Positions 33,522 through 42,436 of a stretch of DNA of 49,119 nt are shown piece after piece. Source of the DNA: C00003060 sp964502635 (GTDB lineage: Bacteria; Desulfobacterota; Desulfobacteria; Desulfobacterales; C00003060). The DNA lies in assembly GCA_964502635.1 (NCBI GenBank), contig CAZCXI010000011.1:1-49119 (forward strand). Direction: 5' to 3'. Position 1 is the first letter of the stretch; each line of letters opens with the position of its first letter. The notes under the pieces are model-generated. The model saw only the letters and a list, made by a program, of their open reading frames with translations. It was not told the origin of the DNA and made no database searches. A program made the translations under genes and the position numbers.

Positions 33522-33839
33522 ATGATGAATGCAATGACGAATATGACAGGTATCATCGGCACGGCACGTTCAATCCCCCCCGTGGTTTCAGAAACCACGG
33601 GCACAAGAGACCTGAAACTCAGGCAGGCCTGTGCGGATTTTGAATCGATTTTTGTGAATTATGTTCTACAATCAGCGCGCAAGGCCGTCGCCCGGCAAGG
33701 GCTCTTCCACGACACCCATGAGGCAAAGATCTATGAGTCAATGATGGATGAGCAGATGGCCAGGACTGTGTCGAGGGGGCGAGGCCTCGGGCTTGGGCAG
33801 TTGCTTTACGAACAACTGGAAAGGGACGGGAAACCGTGA
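33522..33839 (+). CDS. flgJ: Rod-binding protein FlgJ (N-terminal domain only)
   Basis: 105 residues, corresponding to the rod-binding half of FlgJ: LRQACADFESIFVNYVLQSA, HEAKIYESMMDEQMARTVSR, GRGLGLGQLLYEQL. The C-terminal muramidase domain of enteric FlgJ is absent, as in many non-enteric bacteria, so a separate hydrolase must open the peptidoglycan. The start (ATG 33522 or 33525) lacks a clear ribosome site. Confidence 0.9.
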   Translation: MMNAMTNMTGIIGTARSIPPVVSETTGTRDLKLRQACADFESIFVNYVLQSARKAVARQGLFHDTHEAKIYESMMDEQMARTVSRGRGLGLGQLLYEQLERDGKP

Positions 33840-33910
33840 CATCACCTTCAGCGATTCAGCGCTTGATCCGATAAGAGCCATATAACAAAACGGTTTGGGG
33901 GAGCGTTTAT

Positions 33911-34411
33911 ATGCAAACACAAATTGAGATTCTCAAAGACCTCTTCTATAAAAAAATCATGCTGTATCGGGATCTTGTGGAATGCTTGAAACGGGAGCGA
34001 CACTTGCTGATCAAGACGGATATCGATGCCCTGTGGGAGATCTCGGACCATAAGCAATCGATCGGGGCGCGCATCGCGGCTGTGCGGGCAGAGATGCTGC
34101 AGGCCCTGTCCGAGGCGGGCATAAAACATGACATGGATGCGTTATCCTTTCGGCTCAGCACGGTGTTATCCCTGATTCCCGGCAGGGACCGGGTGCAGTT
34201 CAAGAAGGCCTATATGTCTCTTATCAGCCTGGAGGGCGAAATCCGTCAGCGGAGCCGGGACAACAAGCTCTTTATTGAGCAGAGCCTTGCTTTTCTTGAT
34301 GAGCTCGTCACCATTATTGCCAATACGAACAAAGCAGAACCCCTTTACGATGGAGCGGGATGTCTAGACAGCAAAGGCCATAAAAATCTGTTGCTCCATA
34401 GAGAGGTTTGA
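33911..34411 (+). CDS. flgN: Flagellar export chaperone FlgN
   Basis: 166-residue, mainly helical protein: LKDLFYKKIMLYRDLVECLK, ERHLLIKTDIDALWEISDHK then QSIGARIAAVRAEM. FlgN is the cytoplasmic chaperone of the hook-filament junction proteins, and flgK starts 2 bases after its stop. No flgM was found in the 71-base gap before it. Confidence 0.85.
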   Translation: MQTQIEILKDLFYKKIMLYRDLVECLKRERHLLIKTDIDALWEISDHKQSIGARIAAVRAEMLQALSEAGIKHDMDALSFRLSTVLSLIPGRDRVQFKKAYMSLISLEGEIRQRSRDNKLFIEQSLAFLDELVTIIANTNKAEPLYDGAGCLDSKGHKNLLLHREV

Positions 34412-34413
34412 TT

Positions 34414-36168
34414 ATGTCTTCTGGTGTTGAAATGGTACTGAGCATTGCCAAAGACGCCCTGGCGGCTCAACAGGATGGCATCAATGTGACCGGCCACAAT
34501 ATCGCCAACGTGAACACCCCGGGCTATTCGAGACAGAGCCCCGTGCTCGAGGCCAAGGAACCTGAACTTTACGGCGGCGTTCTGCTCGGCAGGGGTGTGG
34601 ATACCACTCAGGTCGTAAGGGCCAGTGACCAGGTGCTTGAAAATCGGCTCATGCAGCAAAAGTCGGACATGTTTTCCTTTAAGGAAATGGAAAGCTATAT
34701 GCAAGTCTTTGAGGGGTTATTCAATGAAAACTCAGACAGCAGCTTAAGCGGCCTGATTGGAGACTTCTGGAACCTGTGGCACGATCTTGCCAATAATCCC
34801 TCTGGTACTGCTGAACGGGTTGCTCTTTACGAGCACAGCGCCCTGCTCTCGCAGCATTTCAATGACTTGGACGGCGATTTGAGTCAGCTTGATACGGATT
34901 TGACCAATGCCCTTCGCGGTGGCATAGAGAAAATCAATGAAATCACCGCCGAAATCGCCCGTCTCAACGATGAGATTGTGGGTCTGGAAAACGACGGCAT
35001 GGCGAATGATCTGAGGGATCAACGCAACACGCTGGCTTCCGAACTCACCGAATACATAGATGCGAAGATCTTTGAACAGGACAACGGCTCCTTCACCATT
35101 GTTTCAGCCAAGGGCTGCGTCCTGGTTAACCAGGACGAGAACTATGACCTTCAGATGAATGGGGATGCCGTGGAATGGCTAGGTTCCGGTGGCGCCGCCG
35201 TTGACATCACGAACCATATCACGAAGGGGAAACTGGGCGGATGGCTGGACATGCGGGACGAAATCGTGGCCAAGTATCAAGGCGATCTCAATGCCTTGGC
35301 CGAAGAATTCATCTGGACCTTAAACCAGCAGCACAGCCAGGGGGTGGGGCTCGAGGCTTTCAGCTCGGTAACCGCTACGTATGACGTATCAGATACCGGC
35401 GAGGAGCTGGGAACTGCGGATTCAGGCCTTGATTACTACGACAGATTATCGGATGGGACATTCAATGTCTGGGTCTACGATTCTGCCGGAGCCGTTGTTG
35501 GTGGCGCGCCCACAGTGATTACAGTGGATGCGGACCCGGGAGGCACCACTCTTGCCTCCATCACGGCTGACATCAATGCCGTTGCCAACATAAACGCCAG
35601 CATAACCACAGACAACAAACTCCAGATCGACGCAGCCGGCGGCTTTACCTTTGCCTTTTCCGATGACACCTCCAATGTTTTGGCCGGTCTTGGCATCAAC
35701 ACATTTTTCAAAGGTGCCACTGCCGGCGGCATGGGCGTCAATGATGTCATTGGTTCCAACAAGAACTGTATCGCCGCGGCACAGATCGACGCCTTGGGTA
35801 ACTTTGCGTCAGGGGACAACGCCAATGCCTTGGCGATGACGGACGTGCAGTATGCGTCCAAGAGTATCGGCATATGGACTTGCGACAGGCGTGACGGAAA
35901 CACTGAGGGCACGACCAACGCCACGCTTGAGGACTATTACCATGCCATGGTAGGTTCCATAGGGATCAAGGCCTCCAGCATCTCGGGCAGCAGGGCCTTC
36001 AGTGAGGTCATGGTCAATGAACTGACCACGATGCGGGAGAGTATTTCAGGGGTCTCTCTGGATGAGGAGATGACGGAGCTGATCAAGTATCAGCACGCGT
36101 TTGCAGCAGCAGCCAAGCTTATCACGGTTGCAGATGAGATGCTTGATACATTGATCAGTGTAAAGTAG
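34414..36168 (+). CDS. flgK: Hook-filament junction protein FlgK (HAP1)
   Basis: About 584 residues. N-terminal AQQDGINVTGHNIANVNTPG then YSRQSPVLEA, ELYGGVLLGRGVDTTQV, a central variable region with a flagellin-IN-like repeat (NVWVYDSAGAVVGGAPTVIT ... INAVANINASITTDNKLQID), and the C-terminal SGVSLDEEMTELIKYQHAFA, AAAKLITVADEMLDTLIS. The ATG follows AGAGAGG; a TTG at 34408 is not used. It joins the hook to the filament. Confidence 0.97.
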   Translation: MSSGVEMVLSIAKDALAAQQDGINVTGHNIANVNTPGYSRQSPVLEAKEPELYGGVLLGRGVDTTQVVRASDQVLENRLMQQKSDMFSFKEMESYMQVFEGLFNENSDSSLSGLIGDFWNLWHDLANNPSGTAERVALYEHSALLSQHFNDLDGDLSQLDTDLTNALRGGIEKINEITAEIARLNDEIVGLENDGMANDLRDQRNTLASELTEYIDAKIFEQDNGSFTIVSAKGCVLVNQDENYDLQMNGDAVEWLGSGGAAVDITNHITKGKLGGWLDMRDEIVAKYQGDLNALAEEFIWTLNQQHSQGVGLEAFSSVTATYDVSDTGEELGTADSGLDYYDRLSDGTFNVWVYDSAGAVVGGAPTVITVDADPGGTTLASITADINAVANINASITTDNKLQIDAAGGFTFAFSDDTSNVLAGLGINTFFKGATAGGMGVNDVIGSNKNCIAAAQIDALGNFASGDNANALAMTDVQYASKSIGIWTCDRRDGNTEGTTNATLEDYYHAMVGSIGIKASSISGSRAFSEVMVNELTTMRESISGVSLDEEMTELIKYQHAFAAAAKLITVADEMLDTLISVK

Positions 36169-36184
36169 CAGGTGAGGATAGACT

Positions 36185-37078
36185 ATGAGGGTGACCAATT
36201 CCATCATCTACGATACGATAAAACTCAGGTTAAGCCGGATTACTGAGGAATTGAATAAGGCCAACACGGTCGTGGCCACTGGAAAACGTATCCTTAAGCT
36301 TTCCGATGATCCCGTGGGCCTGACCCAGGGGCTCAGCATCAAGTCCACGCTTTCCAATATTGAGCAAATGGGCCGCAACATCACCCTGGGCAAATCGTGG
36401 CTTGCTGCTTCCGAAAGCGCTATGACGCAAGTACAGGACATCATCTCCGAGGCCAAGGCCTTATCTGTCCAGATGGCCAGCGACACTGCAGGTGAGGCAG
36501 AAAGGCGGAGCGCCGCCGAGACCGTTCAAAATCTGTTGGAAGAGATCGTTTCTCTAGCTAACACCGAGGTGAACGGACGATATGTTTTTGCCGGGTCTGA
36601 AACAGATACGGCTCCGTTCAGCTTGGAGAGTGATAACAGCGTCACATACCATGGGGATAACAACCCGTTTACAGTGAAGACAGGAAAGGATGCGACGGTT
36701 CAGGTGGGAAGCGATGGCGAGGCCGTATTCGGAACCATTGGCCAACCTGACGATATCTTTAAGGCCTTCAATGATTTGAAAACCGCCCTGGAGGGCGATG
36801 ATATAAGCGGCATTCAGGCCGGTATGGACGACCTGGATAGTCGCTTTGATCATATTACCTCCAGGATCTCCGACATAGGCTCCAAGATGCTGCGTATGGA
36901 GATAAAAGAAAACATCTTTCAGGATTTGAATATTACCAACACCGAAAGGCTTTCCAGGATTGAGGATGCGGACATCACTGAAGCCATCTTGGACTTGCGG
37001 GCCAAAGAAGTGGCTTATCAGGCCGCCCTGTCCTCGGCTTCCAAGGTGCTTCAGATGAGTCTGCTCGACTACATGTAA
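36185..37078 (+). CDS. flgL: Hook-filament junction protein FlgL (HAP3)
   Basis: 297 residues with the flagellin-like N-terminus (LSRITEELNKANTVVATGKR, LSDDPVGLTQGLSIKSTLS) and C-terminus (ERLSRIEDADITEAILDLRA then KEVAYQAALSSASKVLQMSL, LDYM). Middle: NTEVNGRYVFAGSETDTAPF, a typical FlgL signature. It starts 16 bases after flgK. Confidence 0.96.
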   Translation: MRVTNSIIYDTIKLRLSRITEELNKANTVVATGKRILKLSDDPVGLTQGLSIKSTLSNIEQMGRNITLGKSWLAASESAMTQVQDIISEAKALSVQMASDTAGEAERRSAAETVQNLLEEIVSLANTEVNGRYVFAGSETDTAPFSLESDNSVTYHGDNNPFTVKTGKDATVQVGSDGEAVFGTIGQPDDIFKAFNDLKTALEGDDISGIQAGMDDLDSRFDHITSRISDIGSKMLRMEIKENIFQDLNITNTERLSRIEDADITEAILDLRAKEVAYQAALSSASKVLQMSLLDYM

Positions 37079-37090
37079 TAGTCGGTGGAC

Positions 37091-37118
37091 AGTGACCACT
37101 GCCAACTGCCTACTGAAT
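37091..37118. repeat. Heptamer repeat between flgL and csrA
   Basis: Units AGTGACC, ACTGCCA, ACTGCCT, ACTGAAT in perfect 7-base phase, ending just before the csrA ribosome site. Confidence 0.6.
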
Positions 37119-37137
37119 TTGCGCCAAGGAGGGCGCT

Positions 37138-37407
37138 ATGCTTGTATTGACAAGGAAGTCTGATGAAAAGGTAACCATCGGTGACGATATCGTTGTCAGC
37201 GTTCTGGATATCAAGGGATCACAGGTCAAGCTGGGGATCGAGGCGCCAAAGGGGATCGCCGTCCATCGCAGTGAGATCTATGAGAGGATCCAGGCTGAGA
37301 ATCTATTAGCGGCGAGTGTAGTGGCGGCTGATTTCGTAGAAGCTGAGAAACTGTGGAAACCGAGAAAAGGGCATCAGGATACAGTGGGAGGAGAGCGTGA
37401 AGATTGA
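37138..37407 (+). CDS. csrA: Carbon storage / translation regulator CsrA
   Basis: Dimeric RNA-binding repressor. 89 residues: MLVLTRKSDEKVTIGDDIVV, VLDIKGSQVKLGIEAPKGIA, VHRSEIYERI, with the RNA-binding Arg (VHR) kept. It is longer than the usual 61-75 by a C-terminal tail. The ATG follows AAGGAGG. It overlaps fliW by 11 bases; in such pairs FliW antagonises CsrA to tie flagellin translation to filament assembly. Confidence 0.97.
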   Translation: MLVLTRKSDEKVTIGDDIVVSVLDIKGSQVKLGIEAPKGIAVHRSEIYERIQAENLLAASVVAADFVEAEKLWKPRKGHQDTVGGERED

Positions 37408-37840
37408 GACCACCCGATTCGGGACGGTAGACGTGCCAGCAGAAAAAATCATCACTATGTCCCACGGCCTGCTCGGATTTCCTGACAAAAGGCGATTTTG
37501 CATTTTCCAGCAGAAAGAGGGATCGCCCTTTTTTTGGTATCAGTCTCTTGATGACGCTGCTCTGGCCTTTGTCATAACTGACCCGTGGCTATTCAAACCC
37601 GATTATCAGGTTGACCTGGAGCTTGCTATCCGGGCCATGGCATGGGACGGAAAAGCCGATCAGCTGCCTTTGGAGTGCTATGTCATCGTCACGATTCCCA
37701 GAGGGGCGCCCGAAAGAATGACGGCAAACCTCATGGGGCCGGTTGTTCTCAACCCCAACACCCGAGAGGCGGTCCAGATCGTCTTATCGAATGAGACCTA
37801 CTCCCACCAATACCCTCTCTTGAAGCAAGAGGCCGCTTAA
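37397..37840 (+). CDS. fliW: Flagellar assembly factor FliW
   Basis: 147 residues with FliW signatures: FGTVDVPAEKIITMSHGLLG, FPDKRRFCI, FFWYQSLDDAALAFVITDPW, ANLMGPVVLNPNTREAVQIV. FliW binds flagellin and sequesters CsrA. The GTG start at 37397 follows GGGAGGAG inside the end of csrA, so the two are coupled. It is the last flagellar gene of the window; its flagellin partner is not in view. Confidence 0.96.
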   Translation: MKIETTRFGTVDVPAEKIITMSHGLLGFPDKRRFCIFQQKEGSPFFWYQSLDDAALAFVITDPWLFKPDYQVDLELAIRAMAWDGKADQLPLECYVIVTIPRGAPERMTANLMGPVVLNPNTREAVQIVLSNETYSHQYPLLKQEAA

Positions 37841-37886
37841 TCGGCCACCCGCCTCGGCAAAAAAACGTCAGCATTGAACATGGCTC

Positions 37887-38105
37887 TCAAGTATTGACAG
37901 TCTTTATGCTTTTGGGCTCAAACATGAGGCAGGGCGTACCAGAGCTTCGGCGCACGAAGGCAGAGGGCCATTGCTGGCCTTTAAACTTCATGGCGCTGCA
38001 TCCATGAGGAAAGTGATGATCCCATGTTACATAGTAGTGCCTGCACTTGTGGCAGTCGATATATTCTGACCTGACGGACTTTTCCGATTCCATACTCAAA
38101 ACCAT
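37887..38105 (-). CDS. Conserved small Cys-rich protein (CxxC, TWD, SSG-C motifs)
   Basis: About 72 residues (or 68 from a second ATG at 38093). Features: IDCHKCRHYYVTWDHHFPHG, CSAMKFKGQQWPSAFVRRSS, GTPCLMFEPK. The pattern C-x2-C-x5-TWD-x4-P-x-GC ... SSG-x-x-C-x-x-F-x-P-K is a small family common in Desulfobacterota and Geobacter relatives, which is recalled and not searched. Four Cys suggest metal binding. Convergent with fliW. The open frame continues far upstream, antisense to the HNH gene, but only this part looks coding. Confidence 0.75.
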   Translation of the reverse strand: MVLSMESEKSVRSEYIDCHKCRHYYVTWDHHFPHGCSAMKFKGQQWPSAFVRRSSGTPCLMFEPKSIKTVNT

Positions 38106-38162
38106 TTGCTTACAGTTTTCGTGCCAACGTTGATGGTTAGGCCTGTCGTGCCCACATTGGGG

Positions 38163-38192
38163 TTGACACGGCGTGCCTGGATGGGCTATAAG
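38163..38192 (+). promoter_or_regulatory. Sigma-70-type promoter of the HNH gene
   Basis: TTGACA at 38163-38168 and TATAAG at 38187-38192 with an 18-base spacer. The start would be near 38199, giving a leader of about 108 bases to the HNH endonuclease ATG. Confidence 0.6.
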
Positions 38193-38306
38193 CACGCGTG
38201 CGCAGGCTCCCCGGTGGTCTGAGCGCCAACTCTGCGAAGTCATTCTTGCGCGAGCCTTTACCGCACAGATGAAAAGCCACGGTGGCGAGACATTGGGACG
38301 GGTGAT

Positions 38307-38834
38307 ATGGAACAGGTGCTGCTGCTGAATGCGACGTTTGAGCCCTTGAAGGTGATCGATTGGAGAAGGGCCATCAGGCTCCTCACCTTGGGCAAGGTGG
38401 AGGTATTGGAAGAATACGAGAAGGAGATTCACGCCGTCACCTTTGCCATCAAACTGCCATCCGTGCTTCGGCTTTTCAGATTCGTCCGATACAGGAAGAA
38501 GGAGATCAAGTTTTCCAGAGTCAATATTTACGCTAGAGATGGATTCCGGTGCCAGTATTGCGGCGAAAAGTTTGAATCTCAGGACCTCACCTTCGATCAC
38601 GTGGTGCCCAAGAGATACGGTGGAAAGACCGAATGGACCAACATCGTCACTGCCTGTTTCAGGTGTAACCGGGCAAAGGGAGGTGGAACCCTGAGGGAGG
38701 CCGGGTTCAAACTTCTTAAGAAGCCGATAAAACCCGACTGGGTGCCCTTTATCATGATCACCATTGGAGTCAAGACAGTCCCTGAGTCTTGGCGGGATTA
38801 TCTGTATTGGAATGTGGAGCTTGACGAGATCTAG
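38307..38834 (+). CDS. HNH endonuclease family protein
   Basis: 175 residues. A helical N-terminal part (MEQVLLLNATFEPLKVIDWR then RAIRLLTLGKVEVL) and a C-terminal HNH module: zinc-binding C-x2-C (CQYC at 82-85), the catalytic region LTFDHVVPKRYGGKTEWTN and a second C-x2-C (CFRC near 117-120). This is the common stand-alone HNH type found in many bacteria, not linked to an intron here. Its last 65 bases overlap the end of hyuB on the other strand. Confidence 0.93.
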   Translation: MEQVLLLNATFEPLKVIDWRRAIRLLTLGKVEVLEEYEKEIHAVTFAIKLPSVLRLFRFVRYRKKEIKFSRVNIYARDGFRCQYCGEKFESQDLTFDHVVPKRYGGKTEWTNIVTACFRCNRAKGGGTLREAGFKLLKKPIKPDWVPFIMITIGVKTVPESWRDYLYWNVELDEI

Positions 38835-40377
38835 GAGGGTGACCCCAGCCACCCCCGCCAGGCGTATGGATTATAATGGTTTCCCCCTTTTGAACCTTCC
38901 GGGTATAACGCCCGGGCAGACTCACCTCGGTTCCGTCAATCCGCCTCAGGAGATTTGATCCACACATGCCGTCCCGGCCTCCGGCTATACCTTGGGGAGG
39001 AAAGCGCCTTCTTTCTGATTGCACAGAAACCACGGCGTCTTCAAGGAGAAGGATCTCCCGGCAAAGGCCCATCCCGCCCGAATGAACCCCTGAGCCGCCG
39101 GAGCCCGCTCTGAGTGCTGTCTTGAGGACTCGCACCGGATAGGCACTTTCCAATGCCTCGGTGGGGGTGGTGGCCGTATTGGTCATGTGTACCTGAACCG
39201 CGCTGGCGCCGTCGCATGTCGGGCTTGCTCCCATGCCGCCTGCCATGGTCTCGTAATAAGTTTTTCCCGGCCACCCCATGGCCAGATTGTTCATGGTGCC
39301 CTGTCCCTGGGCCGGGATCCGCTCAGGAAGCAGATCTTTTAAGGCAAGCAGGATCACATCCACAATCCTTTGGGAGGTTTCCACGTTTCCAGAACTGACG
39401 GCTGCAGGAGGCCGTGGATTGAGCAATGAGCCTTCCGGGGCAATCACACGGACAGCCTCGTAACACCCGTGGTTTGGCGGGATGTCTGCAGGCAGGAGGC
39501 ATCTCATCACATAATAGACGGCTGACCGGGTCACACTCATGGGTGTGTTGGCATTGCCCTCGACTTGGGGCACAGTGCCCGTGAAATCCACTTCAAATGC
39601 TGCTCCCTGAAGCCCCACCTTTGCCGTAATGGGAAGGGGACTGCCTTCACCATCCAGATAATCGGTTGCTTCACCCTTGCCGTCAGGCAGGGCCAAAAGA
39701 TGGGCTCTGACCCTTGATCTACTGTATTGGATTATGGCCGTCACAAACGCGTCAAAGGCGTCTTCCCCATAGCGGCGAATAAAATCGATGCATCGGGACA
39801 CCCCGAGGCGGTTGGCCCCCACCTGGGCATTCAAGTCGCCGATCCGCTCGGCAGGGTTTCTGGTTTCCTTTGCAAAGAGCTTCAGAAGATTTTCTTGTAT
39901 CTGATCCTTTCTAACAAACAGGGTAGGGGGGATGACGATGCCTTCTTCAGCGAGGGTACGGCTAAACCCGGGCATGGAGCCCGGGGTCTTGCCGCCCACA
40001 TCCGCATGATGGGCACGGTTTACGGCATATCCCTTAAGCTTTCCCTTACAGAAAAAGGGCGCCATAAGGGTGATATCCGGCAGGTGCGATCCACCCCGGT
40101 AGGGGTCATTCACAATGACCTGGTCCCCAGGGTTCAGCGTTGGAAAATCAGCGGCAACAGCCTCCACGGCCGATGGCATGGCGCCCAGATGCACGGGGAT
40201 ATGTTCGGCCTGGGCAATGAGGCGGCCTTTTGCGCCAAACAGTGCGCAGCTTTCGTCCAGGCGCTCTTTGATATTAGGAGAAAAGGCCGTTCGTCTCAGG
40301 TTCGCCCCCATCTCTTCAGGGATGGCCAAAATGAGGTGCTTGAAGACTTCCAGCGTCACGGGGTCAAGGAGAGCCAT
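38770..40377 (-). CDS. Hydantoinase/oxoprolinase subunit B (HyuB family)
   Basis: 535 residues. N-terminus LLDPVTLEVFKHLILAIPEE, then NIKERLDESCALFGAKGRLI, AQAEHIPVHLGAMPSAVEAV, GDQVIVNDPYRGGSHLPDIT, typical HyuB; the C-terminal PGGGGWG motif is followed by about 20 extra residues. Paired with HyuA, such proteins hydrolyse cyclic imides/hydantoins or act as acetone- or acetophenone-carboxylase-type subunits; the substrate is unknown. The ATG overlaps the hyuA stop (TAATG) after a GGAGGTG site; an ATG at 40401 is less likely. Confidence 0.93.
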   Translation of the reverse strand: MALLDPVTLEVFKHLILAIPEEMGANLRRTAFSPNIKERLDESCALFGAKGRLIAQAEHIPVHLGAMPSAVEAVAADFPTLNPGDQVIVNDPYRGGSHLPDITLMAPFFCKGKLKGYAVNRAHHADVGGKTPGSMPGFSRTLAEEGIVIPPTLFVRKDQIQENLLKLFAKETRNPAERIGDLNAQVGANRLGVSRCIDFIRRYGEDAFDAFVTAIIQYSRSRVRAHLLALPDGKGEATDYLDGEGSPLPITAKVGLQGAAFEVDFTGTVPQVEGNANTPMSVTRSAVYYVMRCLLPADIPPNHGCYEAVRVIAPEGSLLNPRPPAAVSSGNVETSQRIVDVILLALKDLLPERIPAQGQGTMNNLAMGWPGKTYYETMAGGMGASPTCDGASAVQVHMTNTATTPTEALESAYPVRVLKTALRAGSGGSGVHSGGMGLCREILLLEDAVVSVQSERRRFPPQGIAGGRDGMCGSNLLRRIDGTEVSLPGRYTRKVQKGETIIIHTPGGGGWGHPPRSRQAPHSNTDNPAKTQGLS

Positions 40378-42347
40378 TATCGCACCTCCATTTTGAGACA
40401 ACTGTTTTCTTCCATAAAGACCTCACACTCTGGTGGAACAAACACGGTACACCCCTCATCTTCAATCACCACGGGCCCCGGGGTCCCGAAAGATCGCCAG
40501 AGTTGTTTCCGTTGATAGACGGGGGCAACATGCCAGCCGGAGGACAGCAGGACCTTTCTTTGGTCGATAGGAGGGGAAGGGCTCGTCCCTTCCACTCCTG
40601 GCCAGGCCACCGGCCCTCTTGAAGCCGTGGCTGAAAGTCTCACCGCCACCACCTCCACAGGGGCGTCCTGAGCCAGGGCGTATCCGTAACGCTTTTTGAA
40701 GGCCTGATGGAAGCCTTCCACCATGTCGGTTCCCCTGGTGTAAGGGACAGACAGATGAAAGCTTTGCCCCTTGAAGCGCAAATCCAACGCCGGTCTGAAC
40801 CGCATATCCTGGAGCTTGACCCCCTGGCGCTCGAAGGACTTAACGGCCCTTTCTTTGAACCGATTCAACACCCTGTCCATGGCCTCTTGACGTCCGGCAT
40901 CCCATGGGACCAGAAGTGTTTCCCCAAAGTCGAGCCGAACGTCGGAAAGAAGAATACCCAAAGCGGAAAACATGCCCGCCATGGGGGGGACAAGGACCTC
41001 TCTGATGCCCAGTTCTCTTGCCAGTTCGGCCGCGTGCAGGGGGCCTGCGCCTCCAAAGGCAAGGAGGGTGCAATCTCTCACGTCGATACCCTTTTCCACG
41101 GTGGCCCTGCGGATGCCTCGTAACATGTTGGCATGCACCACGGACCGAACACCCAGAAGGCTTTCTTCCACAGTGAGGCCCGCTGATTGCGCGAGGGGAA
41201 CAAAGGCCTGGTTAGCCTTGTCCGGATTGAGGGTGATGGCCGTACCCGCAAAGGATCCTGGATCCAGCAAGCCGCAAAGAAGGTTTGAGTCGGTTACGGT
41301 CGGCAGTGTGCCGCCTCGATCATAGCACGCCGGGCCTGGGTCAGCACCCGCGCTATGAGGCCCTACGCGCAGGGCCCCGCCCTGGTCTATCCAGGCTATG
41401 GAGCCCCCTCCCGCGCCGACCGTGGTGATGTCGAGGATGGGAATTCGGATGGGAAGTCCGTCTATGTCTCCTTCGTCCGTCCATAACGGGGTGTTATCCA
41501 CGATCGCTGAAAAGTCCGCACTGGTGCCGCCCATATCAAAGGTGGTCAAGTTCTGTCTTCCCATCAGCCTGCCGAGAAGCACACCGCCGGCCACGCCGCC
41601 GGCCGGACCCGACAGCAGCATCTCCACGGGGTGGATTTCGCCGGATGCGGTCACACCACCCCCTGATTTCATGATGTCGTAGTCCGAAGGCCCTCCCGCC
41701 TGATGGAGCGCCTCGCGTATCTTTTCAGCGTAAGCGGTGACGACAGGATGGACAAAGGCGTTGATCGACGTGGCAGAGGCCCTTTCAAATTCTCTGAACT
41801 CAGGGATAATCTCGGACGACCTGGAAACGGGAAGCCCTTTGTTCCTGAATATCTTTTCAAGAACGATCTCGTGGGCCGGGTTTTTGTACGAAAACAAAAG
41901 GCAGATGGCCACGGCCTCTGCCCCGGCTTCCACGATCTTGTTGGCCAGCTTGTCTGCATGGGTTTGAGAAAGAGGCAAGATCACCGTGCCATCAGGGGCG
42001 AGGCGCTCAGGTATCTCGAAGCACAAGTTGCGATCCACCACAGGCCGGGGTCGCGCGCAGTCAAAATCATAGAGCCTCGGCCTTTTCTGCCTGGCAATGT
42101 AAAGGAGGTCCTTGAAGCCCTGGGTGGTAACAAAAGCGACTTTTGCTCCCTTTCTTTCCAGCAGCGCATTGGTGGCCACCGTGGTGCCGTGGGAAAAAGA
42201 GGCAATGGCCGGCAGGGTCCTGATGGTCTGGGTGACGGCACGATCAGGGCGCTTTGGCGTGGAAAGGACCTTCCAGCCGCGGACACCCTGTCCGTCCAGG
42301 GTGACCACGTCCGTAAAGGTTCCCCCAATGTCGGTAGCGACTCTCAT
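40377..42347 (-). CDS. Hydantoinase/oxoprolinase subunit A (HyuA family)
   Basis: About 656 residues. The ATP-binding N-terminus is RVATDIGGTFTDVVTLDG, then FSHGTTVATNALLERKGAKV, MKSGGGVTASGEIHPVEMLL, SGPAGGVAGGVLLGR, LTTFDMGGTSADFSAIVDNT and AFGGAGPLHAAELARELGI, all classic HyuA. The start MRVATDIGG (42347) is chosen over a TTG 15 bases upstream. Forms a coupled pair with HyuB. Likely in one minus-strand transcript with the TIM-barrel gene 89 bases upstream. Confidence 0.94.
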   Translation of the reverse strand: MRVATDIGGTFTDVVTLDGQGVRGWKVLSTPKRPDRAVTQTIRTLPAIASFSHGTTVATNALLERKGAKVAFVTTQGFKDLLYIARQKRPRLYDFDCARPRPVVDRNLCFEIPERLAPDGTVILPLSQTHADKLANKIVEAGAEAVAICLLFSYKNPAHEIVLEKIFRNKGLPVSRSSEIIPEFREFERASATSINAFVHPVVTAYAEKIREALHQAGGPSDYDIMKSGGGVTASGEIHPVEMLLSGPAGGVAGGVLLGRLMGRQNLTTFDMGGTSADFSAIVDNTPLWTDEGDIDGLPIRIPILDITTVGAGGGSIAWIDQGGALRVGPHSAGADPGPACYDRGGTLPTVTDSNLLCGLLDPGSFAGTAITLNPDKANQAFVPLAQSAGLTVEESLLGVRSVVHANMLRGIRRATVEKGIDVRDCTLLAFGGAGPLHAAELARELGIREVLVPPMAGMFSALGILLSDVRLDFGETLLVPWDAGRQEAMDRVLNRFKERAVKSFERQGVKLQDMRFRPALDLRFKGQSFHLSVPYTRGTDMVEGFHQAFKKRYGYALAQDAPVEVVAVRLSATASRGPVAWPGVEGTSPSPPIDQRKVLLSSGWHVAPVYQRKQLWRSFGTPGPVVIEDEGCTVFVPPECEVFMEENSCLKMEVR

Positions 42348-42436
42348 AGGGCGAAGGCCCAAGGGGTCACCGTTCTCATAAGGGCTTTGAACAAGTCATT
42401 TGAATGAATAAGCGAGGGGGCGTTTTTCAAAGGTCT

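Noticed and set aside
37887..38852. A 321-codon minus-strand open frame from 38852
   Set aside because: Only its last 72 codons look coding (Cys motifs). The rest is antisense to the HNH gene and to its promoter region, with no recognisable protein content.
39727..40515. A 262-codon plus-strand frame antisense to hyuB
   Set aside because: hyuB has full family motifs in the minus frame; the plus frame has none.
41703..42407. A 234-codon plus-strand frame antisense to hyuA
   Set aside because: hyuA is certain from its DIGGTFTD and GGTSAD motifs; the antisense frame has no support.
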